Shown piece by piece: positions 56,117-64,000 of a DNA stretch of 64,000 nucleotides. Position 1 is the first letter of the stretch. The number at the start of each line of letters is the position of its first letter. The notes below the pieces were generated by a model, which was not told the origin of the DNA, ran no database searches, and was given only the letters and a program-made list of their open reading frames with translations. The translations under genes were made by a program, and so were the position numbers. Source of the DNA: Dipteris shenzhenensis (Eukaryota; Polypodiophyta; Polypodiopsida; Gleicheniales); assembly GCA_047967505.1 (NCBI GenBank), contig CM106541.1; one strand, given 5' to 3'.

Positions 56117-58116
56117 GGCGAGGACTGGTAGGCTGCGAACAACTGTCTGCTCGCGGCCGAGGTCGATGAAGAGGGTGGTTGTTCGGAATGAAGGCGCAGA
56201 TGCTTCTGTGAGGGTTTTGAGGGGGAGGCGGGGTCATCCTGCCCGTTCTTCAAAACTTTTAGCAAAGGCGTGAGGCCTTTGGTGCCATGGACGAACGCTT
56301 TCTCGAGCCAGCTTGAGATCTCTGAGGTTGTCATCCCATAGAAGGTGCGAAGTTTCTGTGCTGTCCAGACTCTGACATCCTGTGGGAGGAGCCAAGGCAG
56401 AGGGGGCCTGAGGATCACAATCAACTTGAAACGCTTGGCGACGCATCGCCACCGCAGGCGCACGTCACCCTCGGACCACTGGGTCTCGAGAAGCTGTCCA
56501 CCCGTCGGGCCTATCCAGGAGCTAATCTGAGCGTGTGTCTGCTCTCTGAGAGCCTCCCAGATCGAGTCGTCTGTCCAACTCTCGGTGCCGTCGCTGAGAA
56601 AAGTGAAGGCAAAGCTGGGTCCATCCCTCGGGGCCAAGGCTGCGATCTTCCCATCCGCCCCTTTGTGGAGCAGGAAGATACTGATGTCAAGGCAAGCTGG
56701 GAAGTTCCCGAGGTCGGCCACATCCAAGTAATCCCAGGGACCGGACCTGTAGAAGTCGCGAGGGAGCTCTTTCTCCTGGAGCTGAGGCCCGCCAGAATCT
56801 GCAACTGAGGGGGTCGGGCTAGCAGACAAGGAAGGCTGCTCCTGGGGTGGTGCAGTCTCGGGGTGCCCTACCAGTGAGGAGGGGGGAGGAAGGTGCGGGG
56901 TAGGAGACACTGACTCCACTGAAGCGACTAGCAGGGGGGACGGAAATGGGAGAGTAGGAGCTGCACGCGGCTGAGATACCACCGGTGAAGCTGACGCTGC
57001 GGGAGAGCTGAGAGGGGCGGGGGGGGGGATGGGGCTGGGGCTGGGGCTGAATGGGAAGAGGCGGGGGTTGAGGCTGAGGGGCGGTAGAAGGGGACTGCGG
57101 CTGGGGTAGGGGCTGGGGCTGGGTGAGGGGGGGCTGGGGATAGGGAGAAAGGGGGACCTGAAGCTGCAGGGGGCGGGTAACAGACGAAGAAGAAGCTCTC
57201 CCTAGACCTTGGGCAGCTGCCTGTCAGGTCTCTAAGGCACTGCTGCAGGCTGGGTATCCTGTGCCTCCTTGCCTTTGTCAGAAGTCTTCTTATTCTTTCC
57301 CCTTTTCCTTCTGACCTCGGTCCAGCCACCAACCACCTCTGGACTGGACTCCTGCTGCCTCTGCTTTGCCTGGCGTGGCTGCCTGGGGGGGGAGGGGGCT
57401 ACGGGGGAGGGGGCGGGGGGGGGCCGAGAGGGGCTGGAGAAGCGTGGACAAGCAGCAGCCAGGTGCCCAAAGCCATGACAACGCAGGCACTGGCTTGGCT
57501 GTCCTGTGACCACCATGCTTTGAGTAATGCTGCCAGCATCTGTCACAACCTCGATCTCTGCAGGGAGGGACGCAGGATCTACCACAGCCACACGGACTCT
57601 GGGAGCTCCTGCCGCAGCAGCTGCGTCAACAAAAGTGTCATGCATCACCCAACCAAAGTGGGAACCCAGGTCCCTGACTATCGGTCGCAACTTAGCAGCA
57701 AGGCCTGGAAATACTAGCGTCACTTGGTGGCGAGGTATGCGGAAACGAGCATCAAAGTCCGCTGCGCTGAATCCTTGGTACCAAGGGACTATCATGATGA
57801 TCTTTCCATCCACAGATGTGGGGGAACTAGCAATCAGGTTGCTCGCAGTGGAGAGTTTGAGCCAGAAGATGCCCCTTCCCATAAGGGCCACCTCCTCGAT
57901 GTGGCTATCCTCTAGCATAAGGGTGGATTGTAGCCAATCCCTGATGGCTGGCCTAGAGGGAGAGTGTCCAATGACTCTACCATAAACTGAAGTGTGGGCA
58001 AAGTCATTGGTAGCCTGTTTTACCAGGGAAGACTACTGCTCTGTCAGAATCACGCGGTAGGCTACTGGAGAGGGGGGCTCCGGCTGGGCCTCCGGTTCCG
58101 GGCAGGGAGCCGCCAT
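56113..58116 (-). pseudogene. LINE-A2 ORF1: RNA-binding-type domain, zinc knuckle, proline-rich linker
   Basis: ATG at 58116 (MAAPCPEPEAQPEPP). One TAG at 58035-58033, then open as 57918-57232 with FWLKLSTASNLI, YQGFSAADFDARF, a DUF4283-like arrangement, and the knuckle CLRCHGFGHLAAAC near 57480. A long Pro/Gln-rich linker with frame changes follows, then DFYRSGPWDYLDVADLG and the C-terminus. The stop TGA (56115-56113) overlaps the ORF2 ATG as ATGA. Confidence 0.87.
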
Positions 58117-58668
58117 ACCGCAGAGACAAACTGCGCGAACTTTAACGAGGAAGAGGCTGCCACCGAAAAGGAGAGCTAGACGAGAGGTGGAGCCTGGGGG
58201 TGGATGAGGGAACGAGGCTCACAACGAGGCGACTCCTACAACCGAGCAAGGCCAAGCCAGGGGGAGATGTCGTCGAGGCAGCAAACGGGTTGCCACTCGA
58301 ACTGCAGCGAGCTGGGATCCTCGAACACCTGGGCGAAGCAACGAGCAGTTGGGCGGGCTTCGAGCAACTGGACGGGGAGGCACCTGAGCTACGAGCAGGC
58401 GGCGGCGGCAGCGACGTGCTGAAGGAGACTCTGAGCGCGGCGAGGCCCTGAACGGGGGGGGAGAGGCAGCTTGTGCGAGCTCGATCAGGAGATGGCGACG
58501 GAGAGGGAGAAGCAAATGTGCGCGAGGGGCGGGGGTTGGGGGGGAGAGAAGAGGCGATGGCGAGGCGACGGGCGGAAGAGGGAGACAGGGGGAGGTAGAC
58601 GCAATGGCGAGGAGGAGGAGGGCTCGCAGGAGCTGTTACACACAAGCACTTCTTGAAGCCCTTACCAG
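58117..58668 (-). other. 5' leader of LINE-A2
   Basis: GC-rich 550 bp between the target duplication and ORF1. Minus-strand open frames here (for example 58645-58142) are rich in Ser/Pro/Ala and have no motif; the preferred reading is untranslated leader and internal promoter. Confidence 0.65.
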
Positions 58669-58684
58669 GAGCTGTACTTGTCTA
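58669..58684. repeat. Target-site duplication of LINE-A2, right copy
   Basis: Identical 16-bp sequence to 51588-51603. Confidence 0.95.
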
Positions 58685-58861
58685 GTGTCAAATCAATCAA
58701 GTATCAAGCTACAACCTCTTTGGTCTACATGTGAGTACTCTCATTTTTGTTGATTGCTCTAGTCATTTCATTTCCATTTCATTATGTCTCCTTTTGAGTA
58801 TCATTTCCTCTCTCCTTAGCCTACCCTCTCTCTCTCCCTCTCTCCACCATGTTCCTTCATG

Positions 58862-58874
58862 TGGTATCAGAGCC
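58862..58874 (+). other. Primer-binding site of element I
   Basis: tggtatcagagcc, complementary to initiator tRNA-Met. Confidence 0.9.
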
Positions 58875-60476
58875 TCCCTTCCTACCTTCCCCTTCTTCTT
58901 GCTCTATCTAGAGGATGAGAGAAGCCCGCAAATGGAAGCTCCCCTCTCCTCTAAGGTAGAGCCTCCCTTCCCTTAGCCTCGTGATGGTTCATCGCCATCA
59001 AGTACTCGAGTGTCCTAGTGATTGCTCGTGGTCCTCGTTTGTGAGTTCAGCTCACTCCCGCATCAGTTCGTGGTTCTCCCTCAGCATTGGCGGACATTCC
59101 TCGTCTGTTGGTTGCCAGAAACTTGTTTTGGAGCAGTCCAGTGGCTGTTTTTTGACCTTTTGAGGTCCGATTTCGATGTTTTTTGACATTTTGGCACTGC
59201 CCAAACATAAATGACCGTACAGCTTTATAGATGCCTATACGGACCTCTGCAGGTCGATGTGCGACAGTGCCAGGAGTCCGTACAACTTGTCAGAAGGCGA
59301 TTCCGAGTAGTTTTAGGCTGTGTTTTGGCATTTTTTGCTCAGATCTAGACTCCTATGACCTCCAACAGTGATTTGAGCTTCCCGAGCTTACCCACAAGTC
59401 ATTTCGAGTGTACCGACACAACTCCGGTACATTGACTTGAGGCTTCCGACAGCGGGGAACACTCTTTTCACACCTTGTCATCTCCGACATTGCGACATTG
59501 CGGTGTTTGACCGTCCCGAACAATCAAATATCATTTCTTTGATCTCGGTACACTTCGGTGACTGCTTCGATTGGTGCACCATCTCTGCTACTTATTGCCT
59601 CTCCAAATGCACATGAACCATTGAGCTAAGCTGTCCTCACTTTGCTCCCGATTCGTAGGTGCCCCCGATTTGTTGGTGCTCACGAATCTGATTTGAGCTG
59701 CCCATGATTTGCATCTTCAACTGGGCAGCTCCCTTGAGCACTTTCGCTCATTTTTTTGAGCCTCTTCTGTGCATTCGGTGACTGTTCGATCGGCACATTG
59801 AGAGTCATGACGTGATCTCCCTTGGTAGCTGCTCCTATGGCCTTCATCAACACATGATTCGAGGGCATTCTCGCCTGGTTCTTCACCGACATACCTATTT
59901 GCATCAGGATATGCACACTCTTGTGCGGTAGCTACTTCGGGCTCATGGGTTCTCTGCCCTTGCTATGCATCAAATGAATGAAATCTTTTATATTTTTTAT
60001 ATGTTTGAGTTAAAGGCTCTCTGCCTTGAGTAGTCCTTCTAAAATGAGTCAATAAAGGTCCTCTGCCTTGGATTATCCTCCTTAAATGATGTATTTCTTT
60101 TATGGTGTGTGACTCCATGTTTCTAGTTAGTCCCTGGAGTCAAGAGGGGGATGTACTGTAGGAGCCATGTATTGGCATTGATAGGGTCTAGTTATCAGGC
60201 TTGGTTTATGAGTTCCAGGATGTTGGTGCTTTGGTCTTCTAGATCTCTGAGTTGTTCATGCATCCATGCTGAGACATGAGCCTCTGAGTCATGTTTGGGA
60301 CGTAAAGCCATGTGAGTGCTCAGTCTGACCTCTGAACCATGCTCAGACTTCAGCCTCAGAGTTAGCATGAGAGCCATGTCTAGTTCATACATTGCACAAA
60401 TTAGTAGATACCATCATTGTCATGTTCTGTCCTTGGTTCCATTCCAGTAGTCTCTCACCTTGCCTTCATGGGGGGA
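58875..60476 (+). other. Interior of element I, no recognised protein
   Basis: 1.6 kb. No gag, zinc knuckle, protease, integrase or RT motif in any frame. A few GTAC cores occur, including gaccgtacagc (59214) and gtccgtacaac (59278), with the same polarity as in the other leaders. It ends with a G-run before the 3' LTR. Confidence 0.75.
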
Positions 60477-60813
60477 TGTTAGAATATGAAGCCAAGTTGA
60501 GTCAGTTTGGTGTGTTCTAGTGTGAGTTCTAGTCTAGTGTGTCCTATGGATGCCACGTGTCATATTGGGAGTTATCTCATATGCTTAGGTGTTCATATGT
60601 GTGTGTGTGTGCTCTTATATTAGAGCTGTACTTGTCTAGTGTCAAATCAATCAAGTATCAAGCTACAAGCTCTTTGGTCTACATGTGAATACTCTCATTT
60701 TTGTTCATTGCTCTAGTCATTTCATTTCCATTTCATTATGTCTCCTTTTGAGTTTCACTTCCTCTCTCCCTAGCCTACCCTCTCTCTCTCCCTCTCTCGA
60801 CCATGCTCCTTTA
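60477..60813 (+). repeat. 3' LTR of element I
   Basis: 337 bp. It matches the 5' LTR apart from about 20 extra bases near 60505-60530 and scattered substitutions. The TATA region reads tatattag. It ends ctttta-like (ttta) where the 5' LTR has ttca. Confidence 0.92.
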
Positions 60814-61050
60814 GACCTAATGTAAGGAGTTATAACCCTCTTAACTGACAATGTAATTAAAGCATGAGCCTGTGCATCTCTGCCATCCCATCTTGCCCAT
60901 TCCTGACTGGCGACATAATAGCATAGTGCTAGAAGTTGAAGAATCAATTGCATTGCCACCACCCATAGTGTCAGGTGTAGTGGCAGGACTTGTGATGGAG
61001 GTCTAACCTCAAAGCTTGCAATAATACTTGGCAACCAACACATGATGCAT
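60814..61050 (-). pseudogene. Copia E gag, N-terminal part
   Basis: The minus strand encodes QEWARWDGRDAQAHALITLS, then VKRVITPYIRS, equivalent to EQTRWDARDANAHSCIALSC and IIIPHIRS in Copia H. It breaks exactly at the target duplication of element I (60814-60818). Confidence 0.85.
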
Positions 61051-61271
61051 CATGTAGGACCACATGGTGTAGTTTGTGCTGCCTAACTTACCTTGAGGTG
61101 CAGGCATTCCAACACATCATTTCTTGCCATATTAACCGTAAAAGTATGCAAATCAAACCCCAAAGTTGGTTGAATCAAATGACTGTACGATGAATTGGAG
61201 CTGCGGACCGGGCTGGAATGATGGACTGAGATGATCAGTAGATTTAGGATCAGAATGTGCTCTGATACCAC

Positions 61272-61454
61272 TGTTGGATGCAGGGAAGCTGACATACACA
61301 GATTCATAATTGAATAAAGTGAAAGTACAAGTGAAGGAATAGGTAAACCTAGTGTAGGACTAGGTAGGACTAAAAGTCATGTAGTTATACTCTGATTAAC
61401 TGGCCTAATTGTCCCAAATTAACTAGTACAAATTGCTAAGGTCTAGATCTAACA
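61272..61454 (-). repeat. Right (5') LTR of Copia E
   Basis: On + it begins tgttggatgcaggg next to the primer-binding site complement and ends ggtctagatctaaca at 61454. Confidence 0.65.
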
Positions 61455-61640
61455 CATAGTAAGCGTCTATCATAGACTGCATCATGCAATTGGCAAATTA
61501 GAAGTCCTTGTTCTATTTGAAGAAAGGCACGGCCTTTACCAGTTTCGTTGTTGATATTAGTTCAGCAAGATACATGACTCTATTATGTACTCAACAAATT
61601 GGGCCACATGTTGTTTTGTTATTATAGGATTACATCACAT
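61455..61640. other. Unassigned stretch between Copia E and Copia G
   Basis: No motif recognised; it could contain part of an LTR of Copia G. Confidence 0.4.
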
Positions 61641-62950
61641 TCAGCTACATTATACATATAAGTTGGAGTATCTGCAACTGCATATCAAGACATCCGACAC
61701 TGCTCATCCATGGTTTGGTTGTCCATTTTGAGAGATCACCTATTACTGTGCACCACAATGACTTTTTCTTAGATTGCCTTAGTACGTGGTTAAGGGTTGT
61801 ATAAACGTCATCATGCTTAACTGCGTAGGCTTGTTCTGCATTGCACACATGTCCCCTAAAATCCTCCTCAACCACACTGCCTCGCAAGAAGCAAAGCATG
61901 CTGATTTGTACTCAGCCTCGGTAGAAGAAAGAGCAACTGTGGGTTGCTTCTTGCTGACCCATGACACAGCTCCAGATCCAAGTGAGAAATAGTAACCTGT
62001 CACTGACCTCCTACTGTCCACGTCTCCTGCCCAATCCGAGTCACAGAATCCGGTCAAGATGTTGCCCTTGGTATAAGTGATGCCATAATCAAGTGTGCCT
62101 TTGATGTATTTCAGCACCCACATCCCCGCCCTCCAATGGTTCTCCCGGGGCTTATTGGAAAACCTGCTTGGTACACCAGTCGCAAAGCTGATGTCCGGCC
62201 GCGTGTTGCACAAGTAAATCAAACTACCCACAAGCCTTTATTACTTTGCTTCATCCACTAGTGGTGATGAATCCTCATTTGAGAGCTTCACGTCAACCTC
62301 CATAGGGGTGCCAATTGTCTTGCACTCAGCCATGCCAAATGCCTTCAGTATCTCTCCAGCATACTTCAGCTGTGAGATGATCTGTTTTGGCTCTTGCCAA
62401 AATTCAATCCCCAAACAGAAATGCATCAGTCCGAGGTTTGTCATTTCAAACTCTCTTCCTAGCAAATGCTTTGTCTGTGAGATCTTCTCTTCATGGTTCC
62501 CTGTTATGACAAGGTCTTCCACATAAAGGACCACGATCATACACCTGCCTCCTTCTCTAAAGATATAAAAATTTGCATCAGATCGGCTCCTCCTGAACCT
62601 GTTTTGCAAAAAGTAGGCATCAATCCACTGGTACCACGCTCATGGGGCCTATTTCAGCCCATAAAGTGCCTTCTTCAGTTTATAGACTTTACCTTCTGAA
62701 CCGAGGATCACAAAACCTGGTGGTTGTTCCACGTATACGTCCTCCTTGAGATCCCCATTCAGAAAGGTAGATTTTACATCCATCTGAAACACGGGCCAAC
62801 TTCCCTGGGCAGCTAAAGCCAAAACACTATGAATTGTGGTTAGCTGTGGGAGTAAAAGTATCCTGATAATCAAAACCATGTACCTTTTGATATTGTTAAT
62901 GTTCTCGAATGGCTCTTGGTTATTCTTTTTTTTTTTGCGAAAAGGGGGAG
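61641..62950 (-). mobile_element. Ty1/Copia remnant G
   Basis: The minus strand retains part of RT and RNase H. Order 62950 to 61780: DVKSTFLNGDLKEDVYVEQ, KALYGLK, the RT catalytic region, GSLIYLCNTRPDISFA, and RNase H. A different Copia lineage from E, F and H, judged by the motif wording (SSTEAEYKSACFASCEA). No LTRs recognised. Confidence 0.88.
61779..62231 (-). pseudogene. Copia G RNase H
   Basis: 150 open codons: LIYLCNTRPDISFATGV, HWRAGMWVLKYIKGTLDYG, FCDSDWAGDVDSRRSVTGYY, SWVSKKQPTVALSSTEAEYK, AVWLRRILGDM. Catalytic Asp and Glu are present. Truncated at the C-terminus. Confidence 0.92.
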
Positions 62951-62963
62951 GGGAGGGGGGCAA
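62241..62963 (-). pseudogene. Copia G reverse transcriptase, partial
   Basis: Pieces at 62860-62650 (QMDVKSTFLNGDLKED, YVEQPPGFVI, LKKALYGLK) and 62609-62241 (MIVVLYVEDLVITGNHEE, TNLGLMHFCLGIEF). The catalytic box is YVED where YVDD is expected. A stop or frameshift near 62640 separates the parts. Confidence 0.9.
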
Positions 62964-63096
62964 AGTAATCGAGTCGGCAGTATTCGAGCTGTTTTGGAGT
63001 CATAGAAAAGGATACTAAAAAAAAGGTAAAAGGAGAGGCAGAGCGCTCTTATTATTCTATTATTTTGAAATTCGGCTTTGCTTTTGCCATCCTCAG
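62964..63096. other. End of intron 5
   Basis: T-run at about 62927-62936, then a G-rich and A-rich stretch, and the acceptor at 63096. No element recognised beyond the poly-T, which might be a LINE or gene-retroposon tail. Confidence 0.5.
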
Positions 63097-63670
63097 GGAA
63101 AAGGTGGTTGCATCGCTTCTTGCTGCTGGTGCTGATCCCGGTGCTCTCACAGATCCTACTCCTACAGATCCAACAGGACGCATTGCAGCTGATCTGGCTG
63201 GAAGGAGTGGGCATGGTGGCCTTGCTGGCTACCTTGCTGAGGCATCCTTGACCAGCCACCTCTCCTCTCTGAATTTACATAAGAATGAAGTGGCTAATGT
63301 GTCTACAGTAGTGGTTGAAGATAAGGCTGTTGAAGTTCTTTCAGAAAAAAACAGCGTATGTGCAAGTTCTGGCATGACAGAGGATCAGCTTTCCTTGAAA
63401 GACACCCTTGCTGCTGTCCGGAATGCAGCTCAGGCAGCAGCACGCATACAGGTGGCTTTCCGTGCATATTCTTTCAGAAAGAGGCAAGAAAGCTTAGATG
63501 GAAACGAGGAGGATGCTCGGGCTTTTGCTGCTGTACAGGCAATTCAAAGAGCTGCTGGTGGACAGCCTGAGAAGCTGAACCTTGCAGCGACACAGATCCA
63601 GTGCAAGTACCGAGGTTGGAAGGGTCGTAAGGAATTTCTTTGCTTAAAGCAGCATGTGGTTAAAATTCAA
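63097..63670 (+). CDS. CAMTA exon f: last ankyrin repeat and IQ motifs
   Basis: The first base completes the Arg codon from exon e. It encodes EKVVASLLAAGADPGALTDP, GRIAADLAGRSGHGGLAGYL (ankyrin), a linker, TLAAVRNAAQAAARIQVAFR (IQ-like, then AYSFRKRQ) and AATQIQCKYRGWKGRKEFL (IQ motif). It ends HVVKIQ at the donor caa|gtaagt, phase 0. IQ motifs and the following helix bind calmodulin and give calcium control in this family. The remaining IQ motif and C-terminus should be in the next exon, beyond 64000. Confidence 0.96.
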
Positions 63671-64000
63671 GTAAGTCTGGTTTTTTTGGGGGGTGGGGAA
63701 TTTCATCTTCTCTTCATCTCTCTCTAGTCTACTGAAACCTCTAGTTACAAATGTGATGTGTGTCTTTTCAAGATCAATGTAGCATCATTGTTTTTTCAAT
63801 TAAAAATATACCTCCAAGTCGATTAAATGTTCAAGTTGAAAACAAGCCCGTCAAATGGTATATAGAGTTAAGGTGGCATCGTGGAAGTCCAACAGGGGCC
63901 ACACTAGAGAAACTCTTTCTCATGCATATATATAACTCTTGGGATGGCATGAGATTCCAAGAATAATCCAAGTAGTACGATATAAGTAGGCCACCCTCTT
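63671..64000 (+). other. Start of the next CAMTA intron
   Basis: It begins gtaagtctgg. No IQ-type exon is recognised before the end of the window. Confidence 0.7.

Larger units (their letters stand above)
51604..58668 (-). mobile_element. LINE-A copy 2, full length, with 16-bp target duplication
   Basis: 7,065 bp, minus strand. Poly(A) tail (T-run from 51604), 3' sequence shared with copy 1, ORF2 (56116-51737), ORF1 (58116-56113) and a GC-rich 5' leader (58668-58117). Both flanks are the target duplication, so the insertion by target-primed reverse transcription is intact at both ends. The ORFs have stops and frameshifts, so it is not active now. Confidence 0.96.
51465..58859 (+). repeat. 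5' LTR of element I, split by LINE-A2
   Basis: Parts 51465-51603 and 58685-58859 join to a 314-bp LTR. A TATA box (tatataag, 51581-51588) ends exactly where the LINE target duplication begins, so the LINE separates the promoter from the transcript. The LTR ends ttca and is followed by tg and the primer-binding site. Confidence 0.92.
51465..60813 (+). mobile_element. LTR retroelement I without coding capacity, in gag of Copia E
   Basis: LTRs TGTTAGAATATGAAG... at 51465 and 60477. Target duplication gacct at 51460-51464 and 60814-60818. Primer-binding site at 58862 (tggtatcagagcc), polypurine tract ggggg(a) before 60477. The interior (58862-60476, 1.6 kb) has no gag or pol that I recognise, so it is either a non-autonomous (LARD-like) element mobilised by a Copia relative or an internally deleted one. 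LINE-A2 sits in its 5' LTR. Same strand as CAMTA. Confidence 0.92.
49285..61454 (-). mobile_element. Ty1/Copia element E (minus), split by element I
   Basis: The minus-strand element carries a primer-binding site complement at 61259-61270 (ctctgatacca), gag N-terminus (61043-60819), and, beyond the inserted element I, the rest of gag, a zinc knuckle, RT and RNase H (51459-49720), a polypurine complement (cctccctcc, 49421-49429) and LTRs at both ends. The gag sequence continues across the insertion: PYIRS before it and the DAWDKFASIYQIR-coding sequence after it, as in Copia H. The integrase is deleted. The LTRs are diverged, so it is old. Net length without the insertion is about 2.8 kb. Confidence 0.82.
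49179..63096 (+). other. Intron 5 of CAMTA, 13,918 bp, a nest of retroelements
   Basis: Donor gtaggc at 49179, acceptor gccatcctcag ending at 63096, phase 2 on both sides. It contains Copia E, the LTR element I inside its gag, LINE-A2 inside the 5' LTR of element I, and Copia G. Without elements E, I and A2, and counting G and the unassigned parts, the intron would be about 1.8 kb. Confidence 0.9.

Noticed and set aside
58142-58645. Ser/Pro-rich minus-strand open frame as a protein
   Set aside because: It lies inside the GC-rich leader of LINE-A2, has no motif and is open because of base composition. The ORF1 start at 58116 is better supported.
63760-63966. Open frame as the next CAMTA exon
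   Set aside because: It has no IQ motif or the expected continuation after KIQ and is not bounded by a convincing acceptor; treated as intron.
1-64000. tRNA, rRNA or small nuclear RNA genes
   Set aside because: No cloverleaf-like sequence with A and B boxes or rRNA similarity was noticed; tRNA-Met matches are primer-binding sites only. A tRNAscan run would settle it.

Overview
The window is plant nuclear DNA. The only host gene is a calmodulin-binding transcription activator (CAMTA) on the + strand. Six exons (2347-2392, 2487-3042, 3318-3640, 47713-48246, 48463-49178, 63097-63670) encode the end of the CG-1 DNA-binding domain, a serine-rich linker, the TIG/IPT domain, ankyrin repeats and two IQ motifs. 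All five internal junctions are GT-AG and the phases fit; the exons sum to 916 codons plus one leading base without a stop. The gene is open at both ends: the first CG-1 exons lie upstream of the window, and the last IQ motifs and C-terminus lie downstream.

Three introns are tiny (94, 275 and 216 bp). Intron 3 (3641-47712, 44.1 kb) and intron 5 (49179-63096, 13.9 kb) are packed with retroelements. This architecture, together with LINE types that do not look like the usual angiosperm elements, suggests a large-genome plant such as a fern or gymnosperm. I lean towards a fern, with low confidence.

Intron 3, left to right: two decayed LINE-B tails (about 4490-7960, minus); a scrambled Ty3/Gypsy plus LINE-ORF1 block with inverted arms (7960-11730); a LINE tail with a (GA)n tract (11978-12773); a complete but mutated Ty1/Copia element with a 5-bp target duplication (12774-18537, plus); an unassigned stretch and a Gypsy gag stub; LINE-A copy 1 (19996-25790, minus); an unassigned region with a CCGTAC array; LINE-D (26960-about 32570, minus), nearly intact; LINE-B2 (about 32570-36660, minus) fused to it; a Copia remnant F (minus); LINE-C (39719-about 44100, minus) with its RT core replaced by an AAGCATA repeat; a LINE-B3 tail; and unassigned sequence with a LINE endonuclease relic.

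Intron 5 is a three-level nest. Copia E (minus) carries in its gag an LTR element I (plus, 5-bp target duplication GACCT) with no recognisable gag or pol. LINE-A copy 2 (minus, 16-bp target duplication) sits in the 5' LTR of element I. A further Copia remnant G (minus) precedes exon 6.

Points of most interest: strand-polarised CCGTAC arrays in the leaders of otherwise unrelated elements; LINE families whose ORF1 and ORF2 share one frame and are parted by a single stop codon, next to another family with an ATGA stop-start overlap; antisense orientation of every sizeable LINE relative to CAMTA; and an LTR-derived splice acceptor that mimics the real one. All coordinates were read by eye, and element borders without a target duplication are approximate.
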